From Campylobacter lari (GTDB taxonomy: Bacteria; Campylobacterota; Campylobacteria; Campylobacterales; Campylobacteraceae): a stretch of DNA of 64,000 nucleotides. Numbering within the stretch: position 1 is the first letter of the stretch; each line of letters starts with the position of its first letter. The notes beneath the pieces were generated by a model that did no database searches, was not told the origin of the DNA, and saw only the letters and a program-made list of their open reading frames with translations. Below, piece after piece: positions 25,825 to 34,812 of the stretch. The translations under genes and the position numbers were made by a program. The DNA lies in NCBI RefSeq assembly GCF_004357905.1, contig NZ_SMTT01000006.1:55629-119628 (forward strand), in the 5' to 3' direction.

Positions 25825-26652
25825 TTACAAAATTTCTCTTAACTTATTTGCACTTTTAATCCAAGCTTCAAGTTCATTTATATCACATTTTTCTATCATT
25901 TTTTTACACTCTTGTAATTCTTTTTGAAATAAATCAATAGAATTTAATAAATTTTGTTTGTTTTGTTCAAAAATACCACTCCACATTTGAGGGTTTGATT
26001 TTGCAATTCTACACATATCTTTAAAAGAAGGACCTCCTAGATGGGCTATATTTTTTTTATTTTCTTCTTTCATCACAAAATTTGCCAAAGAAAAACTAAT
26101 CACATGCGGTAAGTGTGAAATGATAGAAGCATGATGATCATGTGAAATACTATCCATAAATACAAGCTTCATTCCTAAATCTGAAAAAATTTCTATAGCC
26201 CTTTTTTGATGGATATGATCAGCATTTTGCACATCGCACAAAACACAAACTGCATTTTTATACAAGTCTTTTATAGCTGCATTTGGACCACTATTTTCAG
26301 TTCCTGCCATAGGATGAGCCGCGATAAATTGACTTTGTAAATCAGATGGTAAATTTTTAATAATTTCTTCTTTTGTACTTCCAAGCTCAATGATAGTGCA
26401 ATCTTTAGAAATATCTTGAAATTCTTTTAAAATTTTTACAATAGCTCTTACAGGGATAGCTAAAAAAATCACATCACATTTTTTTAACTCTTCAAACGAA
26501 ACAATTTTATCTATTAATTTTCGCTCTAGCGCGATTTGTTCAAATTCTTTGTTTATATCATATCCGCAAACTAAATCTATTAATTTATTCTCTCTTAAGC
26601 TAAGGCCCAAAGATCCACCTATTAAGCCAAGTCCGATTATACCTACTTTCAT
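25825..26652 (-). CDS. tyrA: prephenate dehydrogenase TyrA
   Basis: TyrA oxidatively decarboxylates prephenate in tyrosine synthesis with NAD(P). The 275 residues start with the Rossmann motif VGIIGLGLIGGSLGLSL. They contain IFLAIPVRAI, AAHPMAGTENSGPNAA (catalytic His region), DHHASIISHLPHVISF and AHLGGPSFKDMCRIAKSNPQMW. No ACT domain is present. It is divergent from bamA across a 74 bp gap. That gap contains TATTATAACG, which reads TATAAT on the minus strand. Confidence 0.95.
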   Translation of the reverse strand: MKVGIIGLGLIGGSLGLSLRENKLIDLVCGYDINKEFEQIALERKLIDKIVSFEELKKCDVIFLAIPVRAIVKILKEFQDISKDCTIIELGSTKEEIIKNLPSDLQSQFIAAHPMAGTENSGPNAAIKDLYKNAVCVLCDVQNADHIHQKRAIEIFSDLGMKLVFMDSISHDHHASIISHLPHVISFSLANFVMKEENKKNIAHLGGPSFKDMCRIAKSNPQMWSGIFEQNKQNLLNSIDLFQKELQECKKMIEKCDINELEAWIKSANKLREIL

Positions 26653-26726
26653 AAATTTTCCTTAAAAAGCATTAGTTAAAAATATTTTGGTATTATAACG
26701 ATTTTGTATATAAAAATTTAGGTAAA

Positions 26727-28946
26727 ATGATGAAAAAATGGTTTGTTTTCTTTGCACTCTCAAGTTCTTTATGTGCAGCTACGATTAAAGATATAAAATT
26801 TGAAGGCTTATCGCAACTTTCTAAAGAAAGTGCTATTGCGATTTCTAAATTAAAAATAGGACAAAAAATCGATCCTGCTAGTATAGACATAGCGATTAAA
26901 AATCTTTTTGATAGAAATTATTTCAAAGATATAGTAGTAGAAGAAAAAAATGGGGTGCTAATTTTTAAAGTAATAGAAAAACCTTCCATTGGAAAAATAG
27001 ACATTCAAGGTATAGCAAGTAATGATAGAAAACAAATAGAAAGTCTTGTTGGTTTAAAACCTGGAATTTTATATGATGAAAATTCAGCTAAAGACGCAGC
27101 TGAAAAAATCAAACTTTTTTATCAAGCCAAAGGTTTTTATGATACTGTTGTAGAAATCAAAGATGAAAAATTAAGTAATTCAAGCTCATTAAAACTTACT
27201 TTTGTTGTAAATCGTGGGGAAAATATCATCATAGAAAAAGTTCATTTAAGTGGTGCAAAAAATTTAAGTTATTCAGATATTGAACCTGCGGTAGCAAATA
27301 AACAAAGAGAAGCTCTAGGTTGGATGTGGGGCTTTAACGATGGTAAGCTTAAAATCTTTGATCTTGCAAATGATAGCTCAAGAATTTCAGATGTATATTT
27401 AAAAGAAGGTTATCTTGATGTGAGCGTATCTCCTGCTTTTTTAAATACTTATACAGATACTTATCAAGCTGATTTAACTTATTTTATCAACGAGGGTGAG
27501 GTTTATAAAGTTAAAGGGATTAAAATTTTTAATCCTATTTTTAGTGATGAAGAAAATGAAGCTTTAGTAAATGATTTAAAATTAAGTGTTGGGAAAATAG
27601 TTAATATAGAAAAACTAAGAGAAGATATAAAAACTATAGAAACAAAGACAGCTGATTTGGGTTATGCTTTTGTACAGGTTATACCTGATATACAAAAAGA
27701 TAAAGAAAACCATGAAGCTATGATTATTTTTAAAGTCATACCTAATGAAAAAGTATATGTTAGAAATGTTGAAATTTCAGGTAATACTAAAACAGTTGAT
27801 AGGGTTATTCGTAGAGAGCTTTATCTAACCGAAGGCAATCTTTACAATAGAACTGATTTAATAGACTCAAGAAATGCTCTAAGAAGAACTGCATATTTTG
27901 AAAATGTAGATATTAAAGAACAAAGAGTAGATGATACACATATTGATTTGATAGTAGAAGTCAAAGAAGCTTCAACTGGAGCTATTTCAGGTGGTATTGG
28001 TTATGGAACTAGTGATGGAATTTTACTTAGTGCTTCATTATCTGATGCAAATATCTTAGGCTCTGGCATGAAAGGAAGTGTAAGTATAGACAAAGGCGAT
28101 GATACACTTTCAGGTAGAATATCTTTAAGAAATCCTAGAGTAAATGATAGTGATTATTCTCTTGGAGGATCATTATATTCAGATCGTTTAGAATGGGATA
28201 GTTATGATGAGAGAAACTATGGTTTTGATATAAGTGTTGGTAAAACTTTGGGAAGATATACAAGCATAGATTTAACTTACAATCTTGAGCAAAGTGATAT
28301 TTATCATTTGAGTGATCGCTTAATCGCTCAAGGATATAAACTTGGTAAAACTTACAAAAGCTCTATCACTCCTTCAATAGTATTTAACAATACAGATGAT
28401 TATTATCTACCAAGATCAGGTTTTATCGCTTCAACCTCACTTGAATATGCAGGCTTAGGTGGAGATCAAGAATTTATAAGCTCTACTACTAAATTTAATT
28501 ATTATCAAGGCTTAGAAGAATTTATAGGTTGGGATTTGATTTATCGCTATAAAGCAAGTTTTTATAAGGTATGGGATCAAGGTTATTTACCTATCAATGA
28601 AAAATTATACCTTGGAGGCATAGGAACTATTAGAGGTTTTGATAGAAGAAGCGTGAGTCCTAAAAACGAATGGGGTGATGAAACAGGTGGTACAGTGGCT
28701 TTTGCAAATTCTGTAGAGCTTAGCTTTCCAATCTTTGATAGAATCAAACTAAGAGGAAGTGTATTTTTTGACTATGGTGCCATAGGAGAAAGTTCTTTAA
28801 GTCAAATTCAAAGATGGAGCACAGGTATTGGCTTTGAGTGGCTAACCCCACTAGGTGCTTTAAATTTAGTTTTTGCTAAACCATTTAACACTAATTCAAA
28901 AGACGACTTAAGCAAATTCGAGTTTATGTTGGGTGCAAGATTTTAA
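26727..28946 (+). CDS. bamA: outer-membrane protein assembly factor BamA
   Basis: BamA is the core of the machinery that inserts beta-barrels into the outer membrane. The 739 residues have a signal peptide (about 1-18), five POTRA repeats (about 20-410, each with an F.V..G....D pattern) and a 16-strand barrel. The conserved RGFDRR (VRGF-type) motif is at residues about 634-639, inside GIGTIRGFDRRSVSP, and the protein ends in FMLGARF with terminal Phe. It is the only BamA-like protein in the window. Its clients would include the decayed barrel protein at 2867-3730. Confidence 0.96.
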   Translation: MMKKWFVFFALSSSLCAATIKDIKFEGLSQLSKESAIAISKLKIGQKIDPASIDIAIKNLFDRNYFKDIVVEEKNGVLIFKVIEKPSIGKIDIQGIASNDRKQIESLVGLKPGILYDENSAKDAAEKIKLFYQAKGFYDTVVEIKDEKLSNSSSLKLTFVVNRGENIIIEKVHLSGAKNLSYSDIEPAVANKQREALGWMWGFNDGKLKIFDLANDSSRISDVYLKEGYLDVSVSPAFLNTYTDTYQADLTYFINEGEVYKVKGIKIFNPIFSDEENEALVNDLKLSVGKIVNIEKLREDIKTIETKTADLGYAFVQVIPDIQKDKENHEAMIIFKVIPNEKVYVRNVEISGNTKTVDRVIRRELYLTEGNLYNRTDLIDSRNALRRTAYFENVDIKEQRVDDTHIDLIVEVKEASTGAISGGIGYGTSDGILLSASLSDANILGSGMKGSVSIDKGDDTLSGRISLRNPRVNDSDYSLGGSLYSDRLEWDSYDERNYGFDISVGKTLGRYTSIDLTYNLEQSDIYHLSDRLIAQGYKLGKTYKSSITPSIVFNNTDDYYLPRSGFIASTSLEYAGLGGDQEFISSTTKFNYYQGLEEFIGWDLIYRYKASFYKVWDQGYLPINEKLYLGGIGTIRGFDRRSVSPKNEWGDETGGTVAFANSVELSFPIFDRIKLRGSVFFDYGAIGESSLSQIQRWSTGIGFEWLTPLGALNLVFAKPFNTNSKDDLSKFEFMLGARF

Positions 28947-28960
28947 AAATACTAAAATCT

Positions 28961-28969
28961 TGCTATAAT
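28961..28969 (+). promoter_or_regulatory. extended -10 promoter for accD operon
   Basis: TGCTATAAT (extended -10, TGnTATAAT) lies 15-36 bp after the bamA stop and 27 bp before the accD ATG. It probably drives accD, rlmH, the DksA-type gene, the membrane-protein gene and dusB, which are separated by 8 bp or less or overlap. Confidence 0.65.
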
Positions 28970-28996
28970 TTTGAAATTTTATTTTAGGTAGAGATA

Positions 28997-29839
28997 ATGA
29001 ATTTTTTAGATATTTTTTCTAGTATAAGACGCAAACAAGCCGCTCCAAGCGAAGCTCCAAATCACTGGGTAAAATGTAATTCTTGTCATGCGTTAATGTA
29101 TTATAAAGAAATAGAAACTTGTTATAATGTTTGTCCTAAATGTAATTTTCATATGAGATTAAATCCTTTAAAACGCATCGAGCTACTTAGTGATGAAGAT
29201 ACTTTTGTAGAAATGGATAAAGATTTACATGCGATTGATCCGCTTAAATTTGTTGATAGTAAATCATATAAAAAAAGATTAGCAGAAAATGAAGAAAAAA
29301 CAGGGAGAAAAAGCGCTATAATAAGCGGCGAGTGCAATATAGATGGCATTAAAACTCAATTAGTTGTTTTTGATTTTTCTTTCATGGGTGGAAGTTTGGG
29401 CTCAGTAGAAGGTGAAAAAATTCTTAGAGCTATTGAAAGAGCAATTGAGAGAAAAACTCCTGTTGTTATAGTGAGCGCAAGCGGTGGAGCTAGAATGCAA
29501 GAAAGCACTTATTCTTTAATGCAAATGAGCAAAACAAGTGCAGCATTAAAGCTATTAGCAGAAGAAAAGCTTCCCTATATTTCTGTCTTAACTGATCCAA
29601 CTATGGGTGGAGTGAGCGCATCGTTTGCTTGGCTTGGAGATATCATTATGGCTGAACCTGGTGCCCTAGTAGGCTTTGCAGGAGCTAGAGTTATCAAACA
29701 AACTATAGGTGCTGATTTACCAGAAGGCTTTCAAAAGGCCGAATTTTTACTTGAACATGGATTAATTGATGCAATTGTAGAAAGAAATGAACATAAAAAA
29801 TTTATAGCAGATTTTTTAAGATTTTTTTCTAAAAATTAA
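28997..29839 (+). CDS. accD: acetyl-CoA carboxylase carboxyltransferase subunit beta AccD
   Basis: AccD forms malonyl-CoA for fatty acid synthesis together with AccA. The 280 residues have an N-terminal four-Cys zinc ribbon ([11 protein letters not shown] and [11 protein letters not shown]) and a crotonase-type carboxyltransferase domain ([55 protein letters not shown]). It is intact and of normal length. It shares fatty acid synthesis with fabD at 35492-36412 on the other strand. Confidence 0.96.
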   Translation: MNFLDIFSSIRRKQAAPSEAPNHWVKCNSCHALMYYKEIETCYNVCPKCNFHMRLNPLKRIELLSDEDTFVEMDKDLHAIDPLKFVDSKSYKKRLAENEEKTGRKSAIISGECNIDGIKTQLVVFDFSFMGGSLGSVEGEKILRAIERAIERKTPVVIVSASGGARMQESTYSLMQMSKTSAALKLLAEEKLPYISVLTDPTMGGVSASFAWLGDIIMAEPGALVGFAGARVIKQTIGADLPEGFQKAEFLLEHGLIDAIVERNEHKKFIADFLRFFSKN

Positions 29840-29841
29840 AA

Positions 29842-30297
29842 ATGCATATTAATCTTTTAAGCATTCAAAAAAACAATAATAATGAATTTAGTAAAATAGA
29901 TGAGCACTACACCAAGCTCATCAAAAAATTTTGCAATTTTAATGATATTTGTATTTTTAACAATAAAATTAATTTAGCACAAAATACCAATACCATAGAA
30001 GCAAAAAAATCTTATACAAACGCGCTAAATCCTTATAAAAAAGGTTTTTGCATAGCTTTAGATGAAAAGGGTAAAGAGCTTACAAGTATAGAATTTGCTA
30101 AATTATTACAAGATAAAAATGAAATTTCTTTTTTTATAGGCGGTGCTTATGGCCTTGAAAAAGAATTCATCGCACAAATGCATACAAGCATAGCTCTTAG
30201 CAAAATGACTTTAGTGCATAAATTTGCTAAAACTATGCTTTTAGAACAAATTTATCGTGCATTTTGCATTAATACAAATCATCCATACCACAAATAG
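29842..30297 (+). CDS. rlmH: 23S rRNA pseudouridine-1915 N3-methyltransferase RlmH
   Basis: RlmH is a SPOUT methyltransferase acting on the assembled ribosome. The 151 residues include the cofactor knot [15 protein letters not shown] and the C-terminal [24 protein letters not shown] plus NHPYHK, the RlmH ending motif. It begins 2 bp after accD and is followed after 8 bp by the DksA-type gene. Confidence 0.94.
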   Translation: MHINLLSIQKNNNNEFSKIDEHYTKLIKKFCNFNDICIFNNKINLAQNTNTIEAKKSYTNALNPYKKGFCIALDEKGKELTSIEFAKLLQDKNEISFFIGGAYGLEKEFIAQMHTSIALSKMTLVHKFAKTMLLEQIYRAFCINTNHPYHK

Positions 30298-30305
30298 GAG
30301 CATTT

Positions 30306-30662
30306 ATGCAAGAGTTAAATCTTGAGGAATTTAAAAATATATTACTTCAAAGACAAAAAGAAATTTTACAAGAACTTCAAGGTAATATAGACAATATCCA
30401 TGATCTGCAAGATAGTGAACCAAGAGATGAAGTTGATTTACAACAAATTGACAACAGCTCACATATTGACTTAAAAATCAACGAAAATTTAAAAACAGAA
30501 TTAGAAGAAATTAAACATTCATTAAGCAAAATAGATAACAATACTTATGGAATTTGTGAGTATTGTGATGAAGATATACATCCTGAAAGACTCAAAGTAA
30601 AACCTCACGCAAAATATTGTATAAATTGTCGTGAAAACTTAGAAAAAAGGAAAGAATTATGA
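30306..30662 (+). CDS. DksA/TraR-type C4 zinc-finger protein
   Basis: This 118-residue protein has an N-terminal helical coiled coil (about 1-80) containing DSEPRDEVDLQQID. The C-terminal zinc finger CEYCDEDIHPERL...YCINC has four Cys. The spacing is that of DksA/TraR proteins, which bind the RNA polymerase secondary channel. From memory a C. jejuni DksA-like protein (Cj0125c) affects stable RNA expression and virulence traits. The acidic tip of the coil is present (DEVD), but whether it works like E. coli DksA is not shown here. Confidence 0.88.
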   Translation: MQELNLEEFKNILLQRQKEILQELQGNIDNIHDLQDSEPRDEVDLQQIDNSSHIDLKINENLKTELEEIKHSLSKIDNNTYGICEYCDEDIHPERLKVKPHAKYCINCRENLEKRKEL

Positions 30663-31642
30663 AAGTAAAATTATTTTTCTTTGCAAGTTTAGTTTATCTT
30701 TTAATCGTAGCAGTCTTAGTTTATAATCTAAATTTGGGAAATTACACTTTCACAATTTCTACTTTTGAGCTAAATTTACCTATCAGCTTATGGGTAATTT
30801 TACCTGCATTTATTTTGATGGTTTTAGCTTTATTGCATATGAGTTTTTATGGCTTTTTAAAACATTTACAATACAAAAATCTTATTAAAGACAGCAAAAA
30901 TTATGAAAATTTTTTAATTGATGTATTTTTGAAAAAAATAAGCAAAATTAAATTTAAAACTCAAGAATTTCAAGATATAGCCAAAAACACTCAAGCTCTT
31001 TATTTTAAAGAAAAAAATCAAAATACAAAAATAGATGATATTATAAATATTTTAGAGCAGTTAGACAAAAAGGAATTTGTGGAATTAAAAAAATACAAAC
31101 TCGATCCACATAATGAAATTTTCATTTTAAATGAAAAAAATCATTTCCAAAAAGATAGCGACTATGCTTTTTCTTTTATTAAAAATAAAGAAACTCTGAC
31201 AAATGAATTAGAAAATTTTGCTTATAAAATGGTATTAGATAATGCACCTTATAGCCAAATTAAAACACTAAAAATACAAAAAAATCAAGATGATATTTTA
31301 TTACTTTTGGATAGATTTGAAAAAGAAAATTTGGAATTAAATCATGCTGAAATCGAAGTTTTGCTTAGCATGAATACCTTAGATGATAAGTCATATTTAC
31401 AATGCACAAAAATACTTTGTAAAAAAATAGAGCCTCAAATATTAATTGCTTTATTTAAAAAGTTAAAAGATAGCCATTCTCAAGCTTTAAGAGCTTATCT
31501 TTATACTTTAGCAGAATTTGGTATGTATGATGAATTGCTTAATGAATTAGGAAATGATCAAAACGAACATAAGGATTTTAGACTCTTACTCTTTTTAAGA
31601 GAACATAATAAAAAAATAGAACTTGAAAAATTTATACAATGA
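30659..31642 (+). CDS. membrane protein of unknown function (HDOD-less, two TM segments)
   Basis: I do not recognise a functional domain. The 327 residues begin with two membrane segments (about 4-24 and 41-63), enclosing a short periplasmic loop (NYTFTISTFELNLP). A cytoplasmic domain of about 250 residues follows, rich in Lys/Glu and predicted alpha-helical, with repeat-like helices after about residue 200. It overlaps the DksA-type gene (ATGA) and dusB by 4 bp, so it is a stable member of this operon. From memory it corresponds to C. jejuni Cj0124c. Confidence 0.8.
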   Translation: MKVKLFFFASLVYLLIVAVLVYNLNLGNYTFTISTFELNLPISLWVILPAFILMVLALLHMSFYGFLKHLQYKNLIKDSKNYENFLIDVFLKKISKIKFKTQEFQDIAKNTQALYFKEKNQNTKIDDIINILEQLDKKEFVELKKYKLDPHNEIFILNEKNHFQKDSDYAFSFIKNKETLTNELENFAYKMVLDNAPYSQIKTLKIQKNQDDILLLLDRFEKENLELNHAEIEVLLSMNTLDDKSYLQCTKILCKKIEPQILIALFKKLKDSHSQALRAYLYTLAEFGMYDELLNELGNDQNEHKDFRLLLFLREHNKKIELEKFIQ

Positions 31643-32565
31643 TAGATTTTAGTAAAAAACCTTTGTTTTTAGCTCCTATGGCAGGTTTTTCAGACTTGCC
31701 TTTGAGAAATTTAGTTAAACAATTTGGGGCTGATGTAACAATTAGTGAGATGATAAGTTCTAATGCTTTAGTGTATGAAAGCTCAAAAACTCTTAAAATG
31801 TTGGAAAAAGCTGAACTTGAGAATCCTTATATAGTTCAAATTGCAGGCTCGGATGAAAGTGTGATTCAAAGGGCGGTAGAAATATTAAATCGTTTTGATT
31901 TTATAGATGGGATTGATTTTAATTGCGGCTGTCCTGTAAGTAAAGTTATAAAACAATGTGCAGGTAGTGCTCTTTTGCAAGATCTTGATAAATTGCAAAG
32001 AATTTTAGAACTTATCAAAAAAACAAGCAATAAAAAGCTAACTAGTGTCAAAGTAAGATTAGGGTTTGAAAAAAAAGATCCTATTATCATTGCTAAAGCA
32101 TGTGAAAATGCTGGGGTAGATTTTATCAGTATGCATGGTCGCACTAGAAAACAAATGTATAGCGGAAATTCTGATTATGAAGCTATAGCTTTAGCTAAAG
32201 AAAATATCAAAATTCCTTTAGTTGCAAATGGCGATATTAGCACAGAAAATGCTAAAGAAGTTTTTAAAATAACAAATTGTGATGCATTGATGATAGGGCG
32301 TGCAAGCATAGGAAAACCTTGGATATTTCACGAGGTAAAAACTGGTAAAAAAATCGATAAAACTTTAAAAAACAAAATCATCTTTACGCATTTTGAAGAA
32401 ATGCTAAAACATTATAAAGAACAAGGTATAAGCATATTTAGAAAGCACTTACATGAATATTCTAAAGGCTATGAAGATGCTTCAAATTTTAGAGATTGTG
32501 TTAATCGCATTAATGATGCAGAAATTATGCGAAAATATATGCAAGAATTTTTCAATAAGGAATGA
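31639..32565 (+). CDS. dusB: tRNA-dihydrouridine synthase DusB
   Basis: This FMN-dependent enzyme reduces uridines in tRNA. The 308 residues form a TIM barrel starting LFLAPMAGFSDLPLR. The catalytic Cys lies in FNCGCPVSKVIKQCAGSALL. SMHGRTRKQMYSG (FMN/His) and LMIGRASIGKPWIF also fit. The stop TGA lies inside a sigma54 promoter that serves the next gene. Confidence 0.93.
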   Translation: MIDFSKKPLFLAPMAGFSDLPLRNLVKQFGADVTISEMISSNALVYESSKTLKMLEKAELENPYIVQIAGSDESVIQRAVEILNRFDFIDGIDFNCGCPVSKVIKQCAGSALLQDLDKLQRILELIKKTSNKKLTSVKVRLGFEKKDPIIIAKACENAGVDFISMHGRTRKQMYSGNSDYEAIALAKENIKIPLVANGDISTENAKEVFKITNCDALMIGRASIGKPWIFHEVKTGKKIDKTLKNKIIFTHFEEMLKHYKEQGISIFRKHLHEYSKGYEDASNFRDCVNRINDAEIMRKYMQEFFNKE

Positions 32566-32576
32566 TTTTTGCTTGT
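32559..32576 (+). promoter_or_regulatory. sigma54 (RpoN) promoter, -24/-12
   Basis: GGAATGATTTTTGCTT matches the sigma54 pattern GGAA-N6-TTGCTT exactly, with the obligatory GG (32559-32560) and GC (32571-32572) separated by 10 bp. The predicted transcription start is near 32584, about 43 bp before the ATG of the small downstream gene. In Campylobacter, sigma54 with FlgR drives rod, hook and minor flagellin genes. The promoter overlaps the dusB stop codon. Confidence 0.75.
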
Positions 32577-32626
32577 AAAATTCTAAGCAATATGAATGAA
32601 GAGATACCATAAAACAAGGAAGGTTC

Positions 32627-32947
32627 ATGGCAGCTCATATCAATTCAAAAGGGATTTACAAAGCATTAGGTGGCATTAGAACAAGTGCAAATAATCTAGC
32701 AGCACATGCTTCAAAGCTTAACAATCATAGTTTAAATTTCGAGCAAGTTTTACAACAAACACAACCAAAATGTATAAGCACTTGCTTACAAAGCTCCCAA
32801 AAACAACTTGGAAATTTGCTTGAAGATATTAAAAATAGTAAGGAAGCTATTATAAAAAATACACATATTGATAGTGCAAATATCATCGCAAAATTAAGAC
32901 AAGAGGCTATTATGATGTATGATATTACTCTTAAAAACCCTCTTTAA
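32627..32947 (+). CDS. small flagellar-rod-like protein, sigma54-linked
   Basis: This 106-residue product has no signal peptide. Its N-terminus (INSKGIYKALGGIRTSANNLAAHASKLNN) resembles the first helix of flagellar axial proteins (FlgB/FlgC/FlgE type: AL.GI......N.A.HA..I.N). Its C-terminal helix (AKLRQEAIMMYDITLKN) resembles their closing coiled coil. It is too short to be a full rod protein. A strong ribosome site (AAGGAAGG) precedes the ATG, and an exact sigma54 promoter lies about 43 bp before that. From memory the C. jejuni equivalent (Cj0122) is unannotated. The 3' end overlaps recO tail to tail by 17 bp. Confidence 0.75.
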   Translation: MAAHINSKGIYKALGGIRTSANNLAAHASKLNNHSLNFEQVLQQTQPKCISTCLQSSQKQLGNLLEDIKNSKEAIIKNTHIDSANIIAKLRQEAIMMYDITLKNPL

Positions 32948-33545
32948 TGATTTTATATAAATTATCAATATATTCATCGCTAAAATGCGATGAATTAAAA
33001 TTTTCATAAAACCTCACAAGATCTTTAGCTTTAAACTCATAGCCAAAAGCACATTTTTTATGCGCAGGCAAAAAAGCCCTTATCAATACAACATCTTCTT
33101 TTATACACTCATCACATAAAAAGCAAATAAAATCCTTATGCAAGCGTCCTTCAAAGCTTAGAATCTTTAAATAAGCATCCACAATCACACGCTTGCAATC
33201 TTGTTTTTCAAAACGCTTAGCACAATCTTCTAAAAGCTCAAAATAAAAACTATCAATCTCCTCAACATCTTTTAAATGCCAATAAAAAAGCCTGATAAAT
33301 TCTTGCCAAAAAAACATTTTTTCTCTATCTAAAACCCAAGAAAATCCAATATGTAAAACATCTTTTAAGCGCGGTAAAAATCTAGAACTTTCTTCAAGTT
33401 CAAAATCAATCTTATATCCATTTAGAATATTAGAATGTCTCATTCCGTAAAATCTATAACTTTTAATAACTTTTTTGGCACTTAAAAGATAAACAATCAA
33501 ATCCTCATCTTTTACGCTCTGAGTGTGCAAAATAAAGCCTTGCAT
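32931..33545 (-). CDS. recO: RecO-type recombination mediator (divergent)
   Basis: The 204 residues have an N-terminal OB-like domain (MQGFILHTQSVKDEDLIVYLLSAKK, shown here only to mark the start) with GYKIDFELEE. A helical domain and a Cys motif CFLCDECIKED...HKKC, likely zinc, follow. This fits the short, divergent RecO of Campylobacterota, which loads RecA with RecR. Sequence divergence makes the assignment less certain than for neighbouring genes. It begins right after the nicotinamidase-like gene and is the last gene of the long minus operon. Confidence 0.7.
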   Translation of the reverse strand: MQGFILHTQSVKDEDLIVYLLSAKKVIKSYRFYGMRHSNILNGYKIDFELEESSRFLPRLKDVLHIGFSWVLDREKMFFWQEFIRLFYWHLKDVEEIDSFYFELLEDCAKRFEKQDCKRVIVDAYLKILSFEGRLHKDFICFLCDECIKEDVVLIRAFLPAHKKCAFGYEFKAKDLVRFYENFNSSHFSDEYIDNLYKIIKEGF

Positions 33546-34058
33546 CTATAAAAGCTCTATGCCATAAGCTTGTAAAATTTCATAAGCACTATTTTCTAAA
33601 GATTCATTAAAACTTGCAGTAGCGTTTTTATGTAAAATAATTTTAGAATTAGGCGTGGCGCTTTGAGCTAAAATAATATTACTAAATACACAAATATGCG
33701 AAACCAAACCACAAAATTCTATACTTTCATAATGATTTTGTTTTAAAAAATTAGCCAATTCTAAACTACCAAAAGCATTCTTATAAAAGATTTTTTTTGC
33801 ATTTTTTAAATACACATTAAAATCACTTGGCATTTGCCAACCAAAAGTATCTTTAATACAATGATAAATAGGCAGTTTTTTTCCTTCTTGGGTTTTTAAA
33901 TAATTCTCATCATGCGTATCAAAAGTAAAAACAACATCACCTTGATGATTTTTTAAAAGAGTAAGAATATTATCTTTTATCTTGGTAGCTTTTTCAAAAC
34001 CTAAGCTACCATCGATAAAATCATTTTGATAATCAACTATAATTAAAAGTTTAGTCAT
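33546..34058 (-). CDS. isochorismatase-family cysteine hydrolase, probable nicotinamidase
   Basis: The 170-residue protein has LLIIVDYQNDFIDGSLG (catalytic Asp), a mid-sequence Lys region (KNAKKIFYKNAFGS) and FCGLVSHICVFSNIILA with the nucleophilic Cys. This Asp-Lys-Cys arrangement is that of PncA and related hydrolases; nicotinamide deamidation for NAD salvage is the likeliest role. I start at the ATG 34056-34058 (MTKLLII), with AAGGATA upstream. The longer frame would extend 14 codons into ttcA. It overlaps ttcA by 8 bp. Confidence 0.78.
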   Translation of the reverse strand: MTKLLIIVDYQNDFIDGSLGFEKATKIKDNILTLLKNHQGDVVFTFDTHDENYLKTQEGKKLPIYHCIKDTFGWQMPSDFNVYLKNAKKIFYKNAFGSLELANFLKQNHYESIEFCGLVSHICVFSNIILAQSATPNSKIILHKNATASFNESLENSAYEILQAYGIELL

Positions 34059-34812
34059 TATCCTTAACCATGAAAAAACTATCCGTGTGGATATTTTCAA
34101 ATGCAGTTTTTACGCTCGTAAATAATTTTGGATTTTCTTTTTCTAAATTTGCTAAAAGCTGTTTAGCTTCTTCTCTAGCATGAGGAAATTTTACATTTTT
34201 TTCACTTAATTTCATACCAGGACAAAATTCATTACCAATTACTTCTAATTCATTATTAATAGCATTTTCTCTTAATTGTCTTTCTCTTACAAAAATCAAA
34301 GGACGGATGACTTCTATACCTCTTTTACTTTTATATTTTGGCGCTAAACTTCTAAGAGCACCATTATAAATGAAATTCATAAAAAAACTCTCTACTGCAT
34401 CATCTAAATGATGAGCTATGGCTAATTTATTAAAACCATTTTCTAAGGCGTAAGTATATAAAGCACCACGTCTCATTCTTGAAAAATAGCTACAAAAGCT
34501 TGAATTTTTTCTAATGGTATCACCTGAAATTTCATAAATATTAGAATCAATAACCTCATGGTCAATACCATGTTCTTTGCAGTGATTATGAAGTTTGGTG
34601 TAATCTTCACCCATGCCATAACTTAAAGTTACTGCTTTAAGTTCAAATTTAAAAGGTGCATGTGCTTGCATACGCTTTAAAAGATGAGCTAGAGCTAGAG
34701 AGTCTTTCCCACCACTAAGTCCTAATAAAACTTTATCATTATCTCCTATTAAGGAAAACTTAGCATTTGCTTTTGCAACTTCTCTGATTAGTCTTTTGCT
34801 AAGATTTATCAT
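34051..34812 (-). CDS. ttcA: TtcA-family tRNA thiolation protein with altered cluster cysteines
   Basis: This PP-loop ATPase is of the tRNA 2-thiocytidine (TtcA) family. The 253 residues have GLSGGKDSLALAHLL (residues 31-45), RMRRGALYTYALENG, AIAHHLDDAVESFFMN and VIRPLIFVRERQL. E. coli TtcA holds a 4Fe-4S cluster with three Cys (two in CxxC plus one in PCNLC). Here CxxC reads CSYF, with Cys107 kept and Phe at 110, and the later site keeps one Cys (FCPGM, Cys197). Activity as a cluster-dependent thiolase is therefore uncertain. It is coupled to mtnN by a 4 bp overlap. Confidence 0.82.
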   Translation of the reverse strand: MINLSKRLIREVAKANAKFSLIGDNDKVLLGLSGGKDSLALAHLLKRMQAHAPFKFELKAVTLSYGMGEDYTKLHNHCKEHGIDHEVIDSNIYEISGDTIRKNSSFCSYFSRMRRGALYTYALENGFNKLAIAHHLDDAVESFFMNFIYNGALRSLAPKYKSKRGIEVIRPLIFVRERQLRENAINNELEVIGNEFCPGMKLSEKNVKFPHAREEAKQLLANLEKENPKLFTSVKTAFENIHTDSFFMVKDND

